Positions 7,872-15,449 of a stretch of DNA of 64,000 bases are shown piece by piece. The notes beneath the pieces are model-generated. The model worked only from the letters and a program-made list of their open reading frames with translations. It ran no database searches and was not told the DNA's origin. A program made the position numbers and the translations under genes. Origin of the DNA: an uncultured Clostridia bacterium (GTDB lineage: Bacteria > Bacillota > Clostridia > Oscillospirales > Ruminococcaceae); contig CANQCL010000002.1 in the NCBI GenBank assembly GCA_947589215.1, positions 124,001-188,000 on the forward strand. The letters run 5' to 3'. How positions within the stretch are numbered: position 1 is the stretch's first letter; each line of letters starts with the position of its first letter.

Positions 7872-8867
7872 ATGAAACCCGAATATTCCGCTGATTGCCC
7901 CGAATATTTAAAAGATTACCTAATGAATCTTAAATTAATTCGCAACCGTGCCGAAAGAACTGAAGAGGCATATTATATTGATATTAGAACATTTCTGAGG
8001 TATTTAAAGATCAAGCACAAAGATGTTTCAAATGACACTGAATTTTCTAAAATTACTATTGACGATGTTCCATTTAAGTATATTGAAAATGTTTCTTTGT
8101 ATGACGCTTATGAATATCTAAATTACTTAAAAGACATCAGAAAAAATGATACAGCAACCCGTGCAAGAAAAACTTCTGCACTCAAGCAGTTTTATCATTA
8201 TTTACATACTAAAGCAAAGCTTATAGAAAAGAATCCTTTAGATGACTTAGAACTACCAAAAGTCAAAAATAAGCTTCCTAAATACCTGTCTTTAGACGAG
8301 TCTTTGCAGTTATTGAAAAACATTGATTCAAAAAACAAAGAACGTGACTTTTGTATGATTACCTTGTTTCTAAATTGCGGAATGCGTCTAAGTGAGCTTG
8401 TTGGGCTTAATCTTAATGATTATAGTAAGGAAAATCGAACTCTGAGATTATTTGGAAAAGGTAGTAAAGAACGTATTGTTTATCTTAATGACGCTTGCAT
8501 TGACGCTTTAAACAGCTATTTGTCTGTGCGTCCTACAAATTCCAAAGACCCTGATGCAATATTTCTTTCACAGGCTAAAAAGCGTATTGACAAGCGCAGA
8601 GTTCAGCAGATAGTTGAAGAAATGCTGAAACGTGCAGGTCTTAACAATCTTGGAATTACAACTCATAAACTGAGACACACAGCTGCCACATTAATGTATC
8701 AGCACGGCGGAGTTGATCCGCTGGTTCTTAAAGAAGTGCTAGGACATAAAAGCATCGCCACTACTGAAATTTACACTCATCTGTCCAGTGAAAATTTAAA
8801 AAAAGCTGCTGAATCCTCACCACTGGCAAATAATAAAGCGCCAAAAAGACAGAAAAATAATGAATAA
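7872..8867 (+). CDS. Xer-type tyrosine recombinase
   Basis: A 331-residue site-specific recombinase. It has an N-terminal SAM-like core-binding domain (about 10-120) and a catalytic domain with the full active-site set: Arg in GMRLSEL (about 172), Lys in GKGSKER, HKLRH (about 264-268), His in LGHKS and the nucleophile Tyr in EIYTHL (about 301). It resembles XerC/XerD but is about 30 residues longer, with an extended linker in the N-terminal domain, nearer in size to single-recombinase proteins such as XerS. AAGGAG at 7857-7862 precedes ATG 7872. It is monocistronic, with its own promoter and a terminator. No phage or transposon genes are nearby, so chromosome dimer resolution is a more likely job than element integration. 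The substrate is inferred. Confidence 0.85.
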   Translation: MKPEYSADCPEYLKDYLMNLKLIRNRAERTEEAYYIDIRTFLRYLKIKHKDVSNDTEFSKITIDDVPFKYIENVSLYDAYEYLNYLKDIRKNDTATRARKTSALKQFYHYLHTKAKLIEKNPLDDLELPKVKNKLPKYLSLDESLQLLKNIDSKNKERDFCMITLFLNCGMRLSELVGLNLNDYSKENRTLRLFGKGSKERIVYLNDACIDALNSYLSVRPTNSKDPDAIFLSQAKKRIDKRRVQQIVEEMLKRAGLNNLGITTHKLRHTAATLMYQHGGVDPLVLKEVLGHKSIATTEIYTHLSSENLKKAAESSPLANNKAPKRQKNNE

Positions 8868-8875
8868 AAAATTTA

Positions 8876-8902
8876 CCTCTTGTGAATCTTTCTCACAAGA
8901 GG
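8876..8902. terminator. Bidirectional terminator at the convergent junction
   Basis: CCTCTTGTGA (8876-8885) and TCACAAGAGG (8893-8902) form a 10-bp perfect stem with a 7-base loop. T-rich sequence follows on + and A-rich sequence precedes it, so it can serve both the recombinase gene and the U32 gene on the other strand. It marks the switch from + to - strand genes. Confidence 0.9.
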
Positions 8903-8907
8903 CTTTT

Positions 8908-10140
8908 CTATTTTTTCATTCTAATAATTGAATTTTTTGCAAAATCCTTTTCACATTCCAGTGACATCTTCATCATTGCGTGGTTTGCAGTATCTATCTC
9001 TTCATTCTTATCGTTATAAAGCTTATCGGCAGTAATCTTAACAGGCTCTTTACCGGGAGCTAAAATTTCAAGCTCGTCTCCCCTATTGAATTTATTTCGC
9101 TGCGTGCAATATATTCTGCCATCTTTGCACTCATCTACTATTGCCACAACATCATATTCTCTGATATATCCGCTTTTTTCGTAATACTGGGTGTCTAACT
9201 GCTCATTTGGATGTCCGAAAAAGAAACCTGTGCAGTAGGCTCTGTGGCTTACTTTGTAAACTTCTTCTTTGATCCAAGAAGGTAATTTATTGTAATTGTC
9301 AGGATCATTTCTTAAAAAATCTACTGCTATTCGATAAGCGTTTGTTATGACTGACACATAATAAGCAGATTTCGCTCTGCCCTCTAATTTAAGGCTTTTA
9401 ATTCCTGCCATTGCCAGTTTATCTAAATGCTCAATCATACACATATCTTTTGCATTAAGAATGTATGTTCCCTTTTCATCCTCAAACACAGGAAAATACT
9501 GACCGTCACGCTTTTCCTCCATAAGGTGGTAGCCCCACCTGCAAGGCTGTGCGCACTCTCCCCTGTTCGCATCACGGTTGACTAGATAGCTAGACAAAAG
9601 ACATCTGCCCGAAAAGCTGACACACATTGCCCCGTGTACAAAGCACTCTATATCCAGTTCTTTTGGTGTTTTTGCCCTAATTTCAGCTATTTCGTCAAGT
9701 GATAGCTCTCTTGCCAAAACTACTCGCTTTGCACCCATATTATAAAACTCATTAGCAGTAACATAGTTTACAATACCCGCTTGTGTGGAAATGTGAATTT
9801 CCATATCGGGAGCATACTTTTTAACCAGTGAGAGAAGTCCTATATCATTCACTATTACAGCATCGACTTTGGCGTCAACTGCGTTATCAATAAACTCTTT
9901 AAAGTATGGAATTTCATCATTATGGGGCAAGGTGTTGCATGTAAGGTACACCAAAACACCTCGTTTATGAGCCTTATCAACCGCAGATTTCAGTTCTGTA
10001 TTATCAAAGTTCGACGGACCTGCTCTCATACCAAATGATTTTCCACCGAGATAAACAGCGTCAGCGCCGTAATCAAGCGCCGCCTCTAGTCTTTCCATAT
10101 CACCTGCCGGAGATAAGACCTCCAAATCGCTTAAATTCAT
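8908..10140 (-). CDS. U32 family protein, TrhP-like tRNA hydroxylation protein
   Basis: A 410-residue member of the peptidase U32 family. It carries the signature ECFVHGAMCVSFSGRCLLS at residues 165-183 and further cysteines in GECAQPCRWGY (about 195-204), which together could hold a metal cluster. B. subtilis relatives (YrrN/YrrO, TrhP1/TrhP2) are needed for 5-hydroxyuridine at tRNA position 34 and lie just downstream of mltG, the same order as here. ATG 10140 is preferred because GGAGG lies at 10145-10149; the frame is open further upstream into mltG. Only one of the two Bacillus paralogues is present. The activity is inferred from the family. Confidence 0.85.
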   Translation of the reverse strand: MNLSDLEVLSPAGDMERLEAALDYGADAVYLGGKSFGMRAGPSNFDNTELKSAVDKAHKRGVLVYLTCNTLPHNDEIPYFKEFIDNAVDAKVDAVIVNDIGLLSLVKKYAPDMEIHISTQAGIVNYVTANEFYNMGAKRVVLARELSLDEIAEIRAKTPKELDIECFVHGAMCVSFSGRCLLSSYLVNRDANRGECAQPCRWGYHLMEEKRDGQYFPVFEDEKGTYILNAKDMCMIEHLDKLAMAGIKSLKLEGRAKSAYYVSVITNAYRIAVDFLRNDPDNYNKLPSWIKEEVYKVSHRAYCTGFFFGHPNEQLDTQYYEKSGYIREYDVVAIVDECKDGRIYCTQRNKFNRGDELEILAPGKEPVKITADKLYNDKNEEIDTANHAMMKMSLECEKDFAKNSIIRMKK

Positions 10141-10156
10141 AGTTCCTCCGAAAACC

Positions 10157-11836
10157 TTAGTCGTCATCAAGACCTGCCTTTTTAAGATTCTTTTTATGAG
10201 CAGACAGCGTCTTTGCAAAATAAGTCTTTTTATTTTTCAAGTTTGAGCAGAAATACAGGTAATCAGTTTTTTCCGGATATAATACTGCGTTAATTGCCTC
10301 GATTCCCGGATTGCAGACAGGTCCTGCCGGAAGTCCGTTAGCAACATAGGTATCATAGTAATCCTTAAAAGCTGTAATTTCACTATCCGTATAAGTTTTT
10401 GAGTTTTCAGCCTCTATCTTTATAACGTCCTTATAATAGCTGTCCGTTGCGTCTGATTCAAGTCTTGGGAAGTTTGCAGGATCGTTTAATCTGTTAATGA
10501 AAACCGAAGCTACTTTAGGCATATCCTTTATAGAACCAGCCTCTGCCTGAACAATAGATGCAAGTGTCATAACTTCATCCATATTCATACCGTTTTCACG
10601 CATCGTTGTTTTCATATCCTCAGTAAATTTGGAATTAAAATGTTCTCTGACCGTCTTAACAACGTTATAACTGGAATCGTCAAGGTAGAAATTATATGTG
10701 TCCGGATAGAAGTATCCCTCCATAGCGTAGAATTTATTTCCCTTGCTGTCAATAGGACTTTCAAAATCATATCCGAATTTTTCACTATTGAAAGTGTATA
10801 TAAGCTCATGATAATCTGAGATTACACCTTTGTTTTCTAATAATTTAGCCGCATCAAGCAGAGTAGTTCCCTCAGGGAAAACAACCGAAACCGTTTCAAA
10901 TGATTCTCTTTGCTCAACTAACGCATCTATTTTATCAGCATAAGACCAGCTGGGTTTAAGCTCAATATCTCCCGGTTTCATTGACGCACCAGCATCTTTT
11001 AAATTAACAATTACCTTAAATAAAAATTTGTTGTCGATAATGTCGGCGTCAAACAATTGCTGTGCAATTTCGTTAGTGTTTGAACCCTCTTTTATGTTTA
11101 GCTTAATTACAGAATCACTCTTGTTGACGCCTAAATACTCAAGTCCAAGTGAAATTCCAAAGAAAGCAAGTGAAATAGAAACAACTAAGACAACAACTGT
11201 AACAATAAGACCTGTAAAAATCGAATAATTTACTTCTACACTTTTCTTTTTGGATTTCTTATAAGCTGTTTCCTTAGGTTTATTTGTTACAGTCTTGTGA
11301 ATGTTTCTAGGCTGAGAAATATCACTCTTTGAATAATCAATATTCAAATTGAATTTTTCCTTTTGTCCGCTTGATCCAATCGTCTTAACTTCATTATTAA
11401 GATTAGGCTCACTAACTGTGGAATTATCCGTTTCAACAGCTTTGATCTCATCTTTAGCTTTAATATCGGGTATGACTTCTTCATTCTGTTCTTTTTTACT
11501 CAAAGTCTCATCAATGTTGAGCGACAAGTCTTCATCTGAAGAAGATATAATATCATCTTTTGTAATTCCTTGAGAACCTTTAAAAGTCTTACTTTTTTCA
11601 TTATGTACCAAATTATTATTTTTATCATCAACTATTGACGAAATTTTCCTTATCTCAAGGTTAGTAAGAGTTTCGTCAGCAGAAGCGACAACTTTTTCAC
11701 TTTTATCCTCGCCAACTACAGAGTCAAGCGCTTTTGAAGCCTTAAAGCTTTCGTTTAAAAAATCACTTAACTTAGAATCAATATCTAAATCGTCATTACT
11801 ATCGGTGTTATGAAGCTTTTTTTCGTTTTCATCCAT
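10157..11836 (-). CDS. mltG: Endolytic transglycosylase MltG
   Basis: A 559-residue membrane lytic transglycosylase that trims nascent peptidoglycan strands. A long, acidic, low-complexity cytoplasmic region (1-200) leads to a Lys-rich stop (KKSKKKS), one membrane helix (about 206-233), a LysM-like subdomain and the YceG catalytic domain with EGYFYPDTY and QAEAGSIKDMPKVASVFINRL, which contains the catalytic Glu. E. coli MltG is about 340 residues with only a short cytoplasmic tail, so the N-terminal extension is unusual in size though such tails occur in Gram-positive homologues. It sits 2 bases after the formyl-THF cyclo-ligase stop. Confidence 0.92.
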   Translation of the reverse strand: MDENEKKLHNTDSNDDLDIDSKLSDFLNESFKASKALDSVVGEDKSEKVVASADETLTNLEIRKISSIVDDKNNNLVHNEKSKTFKGSQGITKDDIISSSDEDLSLNIDETLSKKEQNEEVIPDIKAKDEIKAVETDNSTVSEPNLNNEVKTIGSSGQKEKFNLNIDYSKSDISQPRNIHKTVTNKPKETAYKKSKKKSVEVNYSIFTGLIVTVVVLVVSISLAFFGISLGLEYLGVNKSDSVIKLNIKEGSNTNEIAQQLFDADIIDNKFLFKVIVNLKDAGASMKPGDIELKPSWSYADKIDALVEQRESFETVSVVFPEGTTLLDAAKLLENKGVISDYHELIYTFNSEKFGYDFESPIDSKGNKFYAMEGYFYPDTYNFYLDDSSYNVVKTVREHFNSKFTEDMKTTMRENGMNMDEVMTLASIVQAEAGSIKDMPKVASVFINRLNDPANFPRLESDATDSYYKDVIKIEAENSKTYTDSEITAFKDYYDTYVANGLPAGPVCNPGIEAINAVLYPEKTDYLYFCSNLKNKKTYFAKTLSAHKKNLKKAGLDDD

Positions 11837-11838
11837 TT

Positions 11839-12429
11839 TTACTTTCCACCTTTACATATGTATTTTTTATTTTCCGTTACAATCATATCAACTGCTATAT
11901 CAGTATCAAACTTAGGCAGCGAATCTGTAATAAACTCATCAAAGCAAATACCAATTTTTACACCTAAAAAGTCTTTTAAGAATCTGTCGTAATATCCTTT
12001 ACCGTAGCCCAGTCTAAAGCCTTTTTTATCAAAGCTTAAAGCAGGCACAATACAAATATCACTTTTATTAGAAAACACATATTTCTCATTTTTATCACTG
12101 GGTTCTAAAACCGAAAAAGCACCAAGACTAAGCTCATTAAGACAATTTAATCTATAAAAGGTCATAAGATTGCTTTTTATGTCACTTTTCGGAGCATACA
12201 AGAGCTTGTCCATACTAATAATTTGTTCAATAATAGAAAAAGTATCCGCTTCGGAACCCTTAGAAACATAAATACAAATCTTTTCCGCATTTTTCAATTC
12301 ATTAAGCTCAATAAGCCTTTTTAAAATTTTCTTACTATTTAATTCTCTTTCTGTAGTGCTTAAGCTGTTTCGCCTCTTTAGAATATCTTTTCTAAGACTA
12401 TTTTTCTGATTTTTAATATCTACCTGCAT
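11839..12429 (-). CDS. 5-formyltetrahydrofolate cyclo-ligase
   Basis: A 196-residue enzyme that converts 5-formyl-THF to 5,10-methenyl-THF with ATP, clearing a folate dead end. The N-terminal basic helix RKDILKRRNSL and the C-terminal ATP-binding signature DKKGFRLGYGKGYYDRFL are intact. In Firmicutes it is often near mltG-type genes, as here (2 bases before mltG). Its start overlaps the end of the DJ-1 gene by 10 bases, which suggests translational coupling. The organism's reliance on folate salvage is echoed by folT and ThyX elsewhere in the window. Confidence 0.93.
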   Translation of the reverse strand: MQVDIKNQKNSLRKDILKRRNSLSTTERELNSKKILKRLIELNELKNAEKICIYVSKGSEADTFSIIEQIISMDKLLYAPKSDIKSNLMTFYRLNCLNELSLGAFSVLEPSDKNEKYVFSNKSDICIVPALSFDKKGFRLGYGKGYYDRFLKDFLGVKIGICFDEFITDSLPKFDTDIAVDMIVTENKKYICKGGK

Positions 12430-12962
12430 TGAAGTGATGCCTCAAGCGCCTCTGACTTTTCTTTGGAAACTAAAAGCTCAACTAGCTTTAGTCCGAACTT
12501 AATTGCAGCTCCTGCACCTTTAGCCGTAGTTATTTTACCGTCATTTACTACAAGCTCTTCAGAATAACAAGCCTTACCCAATTCTTTTTCAAATCCCGGA
12601 AAGCAAGTTGCAGTCTTCCCGTCTAAAATACCCTTGTGTCCCAGTATTGAAGGTGCCGCACATATCGCAGAAATATATTTGTTGTTATCTATACAATAGT
12701 CTATAGCCGTTTGTACATTTTCATTTTTCTCAAGGTTCACAGTTCCCGGCATTCCGCCCGGAAGGACTATCATTTCTATATTTTCACTAAGCTCTATTTC
12801 ATTAGCATCTAAATCAGTGATCACCGGTATACCGTGTGCTCCTCTGATTATTTCTGAGCCTACTCCTACTGTTTTCACGTCCACTTCAGCACGCCTTAAA
12901 ATATCTACAGGAGCAAGAGCTTCAACTTCTTCAAATCCGTTAGCTAAAAATACATATACCAT
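12420..12962 (-). CDS. DJ-1/PfpI family protein
   Basis: A 180-residue DJ-1/YajL-like protein with the conserved Glu in GFEEVEAL (Glu14) and the nucleophile Cys in AICAAPSIL (Cys101). The C-terminal GAGAAIKFGLKLVE motif is also typical. Relatives act as glyoxalases, deglycases or redox-sensing chaperones; which applies here cannot be read from the sequence. It overlaps the folate cyclo-ligase start by 10 bases and follows the DUF2156 gene by 38 bases. Confidence 0.9.
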   Translation of the reverse strand: MVYVFLANGFEEVEALAPVDILRRAEVDVKTVGVGSEIIRGAHGIPVITDLDANEIELSENIEMIVLPGGMPGTVNLEKNENVQTAIDYCIDNNKYISAICAAPSILGHKGILDGKTATCFPGFEKELGKACYSEELVVNDGKITTAKGAGAAIKFGLKLVELLVSKEKSEALEASLQCR

Positions 12963-13000
12963 AATCTGTAGTCCTTTCTGAAAATAATAAAAACAAAATA

Positions 13001-13894
13001 CTAATCTTTCTTAAATATAACTGAATGTTTTTCAAGCTGAAAGCAGGGTTTATAAGAACGCTTAGACTTTCTAAGACCTTCTATTCCTAGATCCTCTTCC
13101 CTATTTATATATTTTAAATCTGTCGAATTTGCCTTTGCAAATTCATTACACAAGGTAGGATATGCTCCGTTTACATCACTTAGCGCTTTTTCAATGTGAA
13201 CAACTAACGTGTTAGAATTAAGCCTTTCTCCTATTGTGACCCCGACAATTCTGCCATTTTGAAAAAGCACACCGCCTTTTAAGTTCATATACTCAAAATT
13301 AGTGAAAAAGGTGTTTATAGCATACTGCTCAACAACGGCAGAATAATTACTCGTCTCAGGTTTTTTGTTATAGCTCTCAGTTACAAATTCAATACAGTCG
13401 TCAAACAAATCAGAGGTAAGACTTTTATATTCCCATGACTGCTTTTTGAAAATACTTATATGATTTCTCTTTGAGTGATACTTTTTTCCTCTTAAATTTA
13501 TTAAATCATCAGCATTATATATATAATCATAATAGTCTGGATTTGACTTGATACTTTCTATTTTGTTATCAAAATTCTCTTTTATATATTTTAAATTATC
13601 ACGTGTTACAGATGATAGAACAAAGCCCTTTCCTAAATTACCGCAATATTTGTTAAATTCATTGATAAGCTCTAAGACATTTCCCTCGCCTGCCGGATAT
13701 GTAAGATAAATATTATCATTATCCTGTGATGAAATCAGATAAAAATCCTTGTATCGTGAAATAACTGAATCGCTGAGCCTTCGCCATGCCACATTATTGG
13801 CAAAAGAATATTCGCAGCCCATAAAATCAGATTTTTCTAAAAGTTCATCAATCCATGACTTGTCACTTAATTCAATTTCTCTAAAGTCAAACAT
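13001..13894 (-). CDS. DUF2156 / LPG-synthetase C-terminal-like acyltransferase
   Basis: A 297-residue soluble protein built as two GNAT-like folds. The segment LRGKKYHSKRNHISIFKK (about residues 133-151) and the C-terminal part EKALSDVNGAYPTLCNEFA...INREEDLGIEGLRKSKRSYKP match the DUF2156 family, related to the catalytic domain of phosphatidylglycerol lysyltransferase (MprF). There are no membrane segments, so it is not a complete MprF. The aminoacyl or acyl donor is unknown. It is followed by the DJ-1 gene and preceded by tmk after 21 bases. Confidence 0.82.
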   Translation of the reverse strand: MFDFREIELSDKSWIDELLEKSDFMGCEYSFANNVAWRRLSDSVISRYKDFYLISSQDNDNIYLTYPAGEGNVLELINEFNKYCGNLGKGFVLSSVTRDNLKYIKENFDNKIESIKSNPDYYDYIYNADDLINLRGKKYHSKRNHISIFKKQSWEYKSLTSDLFDDCIEFVTESYNKKPETSNYSAVVEQYAINTFFTNFEYMNLKGGVLFQNGRIVGVTIGERLNSNTLVVHIEKALSDVNGAYPTLCNEFAKANSTDLKYINREEDLGIEGLRKSKRSYKPCFQLEKHSVIFKKD

Positions 13895-13915
13895 TGTATC
13901 CTTCTTTTCATATTA

Positions 13916-14581
13916 TTATTTAAGTTTGTTTATTTCATTCATAATTTTATTTGTTATAACATCAATCAATAAAGGATCAGTCCCGTCAGAACAGTTAATT
14001 ATCTTCCAGTCTTGCTTTTTTGCTGTATAAAGAGCGGCTTCACGGCAGGACTTCATAAACTCAACGTCTACCTCATGAATATCTTTTTTGCTGTCATCAC
14101 CGTTATATCTTTCGGTCATAAGCCTTTGAGAAATGTCAATCGGCATATCAAGAAAAATAACTAAATCAGGTTTGGGAAGCCCAAGCTTTTCATATTCATA
14201 TTCAGAAAGCCAGTTAAGATATTCGTCCCACTCGCTTTTTTTACATTTAACCATTTGATATATAGCATTAGACGTTACATATCTGCTTGCCAATATCAAA
14301 GCTCCGTTATTATAAGCGTCCTCCCAGTACAGTTTAAAGCTTGCATATCTGTCAACAGCGTAAAAGCTGGACGCCGCATAAGCGTTTATATCTTTAGCAT
14401 TTTCTGAAAATTCACCGCTGAGATACATCTTGACCAGTGCTGATGAAGGTTTATCATAATCAGGAAAGCTGATTGATTTATGCAAAATATTATTCTCATT
14501 AAGAATTTTGTCAATAATTTCAAACTGAGTTGATTTTCCGCTGCCATCTAACCCCTCAATCACTATGAGCTTTTTATTCAT
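13916..14581 (-). CDS. tmk: Thymidylate kinase
   Basis: A 221-residue P-loop nucleoside monophosphate kinase that makes dTDP from dTMP. The P-loop is EGLDGSGKST at residues 9-18, the DRY-like motif is VDRYASF, and SRYVTSNAIYQ provides the thymidine-site contacts. The LID region (LMTERYNGDDSKKD) is basic. The gene overlaps thyX by 8 bases, so the enzyme making dTMP and the one phosphorylating it are translationally coupled. A second tmk elsewhere in the genome (near the DNA polymerase III delta' gene) would be normal for Firmicutes and cannot be excluded. Confidence 0.9.
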   Translation of the reverse strand: MNKKLIVIEGLDGSGKSTQFEIIDKILNENNILHKSISFPDYDKPSSALVKMYLSGEFSENAKDINAYAASSFYAVDRYASFKLYWEDAYNNGALILASRYVTSNAIYQMVKCKKSEWDEYLNWLSEYEYEKLGLPKPDLVIFLDMPIDISQRLMTERYNGDDSKKDIHEVDVEFMKSCREAALYTAKKQDWKIINCSDGTDPLLIDVITNKIMNEINKLK

Positions 14582-15341
14582 TTTTAAGCTCCTTATAATA
14601 TTTTTGAACCTCTTTCATCCTGCCGCAGGTCATCTTACCTTCGGCACACTTCCCTCTTACACATTCAGGACCAGCATTTTTAAAAATTGTAGGCGCGACC
14701 TTGCAGCACAGTCTCAGCATTTCATCGGCAAGAGCTTTGATCTCCCACTGTGCTCTTGAACAGCATCTAAGCTTAAAAAAATTCAAAAGACTTCTTGCGT
14801 TCATAGTTACAATCATTTTTGTATCGCAGGCATTAGGAAGAACGAACCTAGCGTCCTCTATTGCCTTTTTTTGAGCCTTTTTTGTGGCCTCCTTTTCATC
14901 AAAGCCTTCTTCTATAAAAGTCTTAAAGTGCTTCTCTTTAAGAATATCCGCAAGCTTGTTATAACTCGTAATAGCAGAATCCATTTGCCTGTTAAACTCC
15001 TCTAGCGCCTCCGGAACAGACGAAATTTCAGGCGGAGTTACAAACTCATAGTTTTTCTCCTCAACATATCTCTGGCTCTGCACTGAGAATGAAGCTATTC
15101 TGTGTCTGGTAATCTGAGCTAACAGCGCACGCGAGACTCCCTCAATACCAAAAGTAAATGAAACGTGCTCAACAGGGCTTTGATGCCCTAAATCGGAAAG
15201 CAAATTCAAAAAATTAACAGTTTTCTCCTCAGTTAAACCGTCTAGGAGTGTGTCAATGTCAGAGCTTGCATAACATAATTTTGCGGCTGCCGCAATAGTT
15301 TTTTCAGGCTCAGGGGTATGGGTCAATAAGGTAACCTTCAT
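14574..15341 (-). CDS. thyX: FAD-dependent thymidylate synthase ThyX
   Basis: A 255-residue flavin-dependent thymidylate synthase that methylates dUMP using methylene-THF and NADPH. The hallmark motif RHRIASFSVQSQRY begins at Arg79, and HQSPVEHVSF just before it carries FAD/dUMP contacts. A C-terminal Cys-rich tail (CVRGKCAEGKMTCGRM) is an addition seen in some clostridial ThyX proteins. Because ThyX leaves THF reduced rather than making DHF, it lowers the need for DHFR and fits the folate-salvage genes nearby. It heads the thyX-tmk pair and lies 108 bases past the recN stop. Confidence 0.95.
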   Translation of the reverse strand: MKVTLLTHTPEPEKTIAAAAKLCYASSDIDTLLDGLTEEKTVNFLNLLSDLGHQSPVEHVSFTFGIEGVSRALLAQITRHRIASFSVQSQRYVEEKNYEFVTPPEISSVPEALEEFNRQMDSAITSYNKLADILKEKHFKTFIEEGFDEKEATKKAQKKAIEDARFVLPNACDTKMIVTMNARSLLNFFKLRCCSRAQWEIKALADEMLRLCCKVAPTIFKNAGPECVRGKCAEGKMTCGRMKEVQKYYKELKNE

Positions 15342-15405
15342 AATACTATCAATCCTTCTGCAAAGTTAATTAATTATACCATTTTGCAAGTAAAAAGTCA
15401 AACGC

Positions 15406-15438
15406 AGTAAAAAAAGGCAAGCAAACAGCTCACCTTTT
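15406..15438 (-). terminator. Intrinsic terminator after recN
   Basis: Read on the - strand, AAAAGGTGAGC (15438-15428) pairs with GCTTGCCTTTT (15422-15412) through two G-U pairs around a short loop, followed by a run of T (15415-15409). It ends the recN transcript before thyX. Confidence 0.8.
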
Positions 15439-15449
15439 TACAATACACA

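Noticed and set aside
7872..8867. Recombinase gene as integrase of a mobile element
   Set aside because: No phage, plasmid or transposon genes nearby, no tRNA target, and the surroundings are conserved housekeeping genes.
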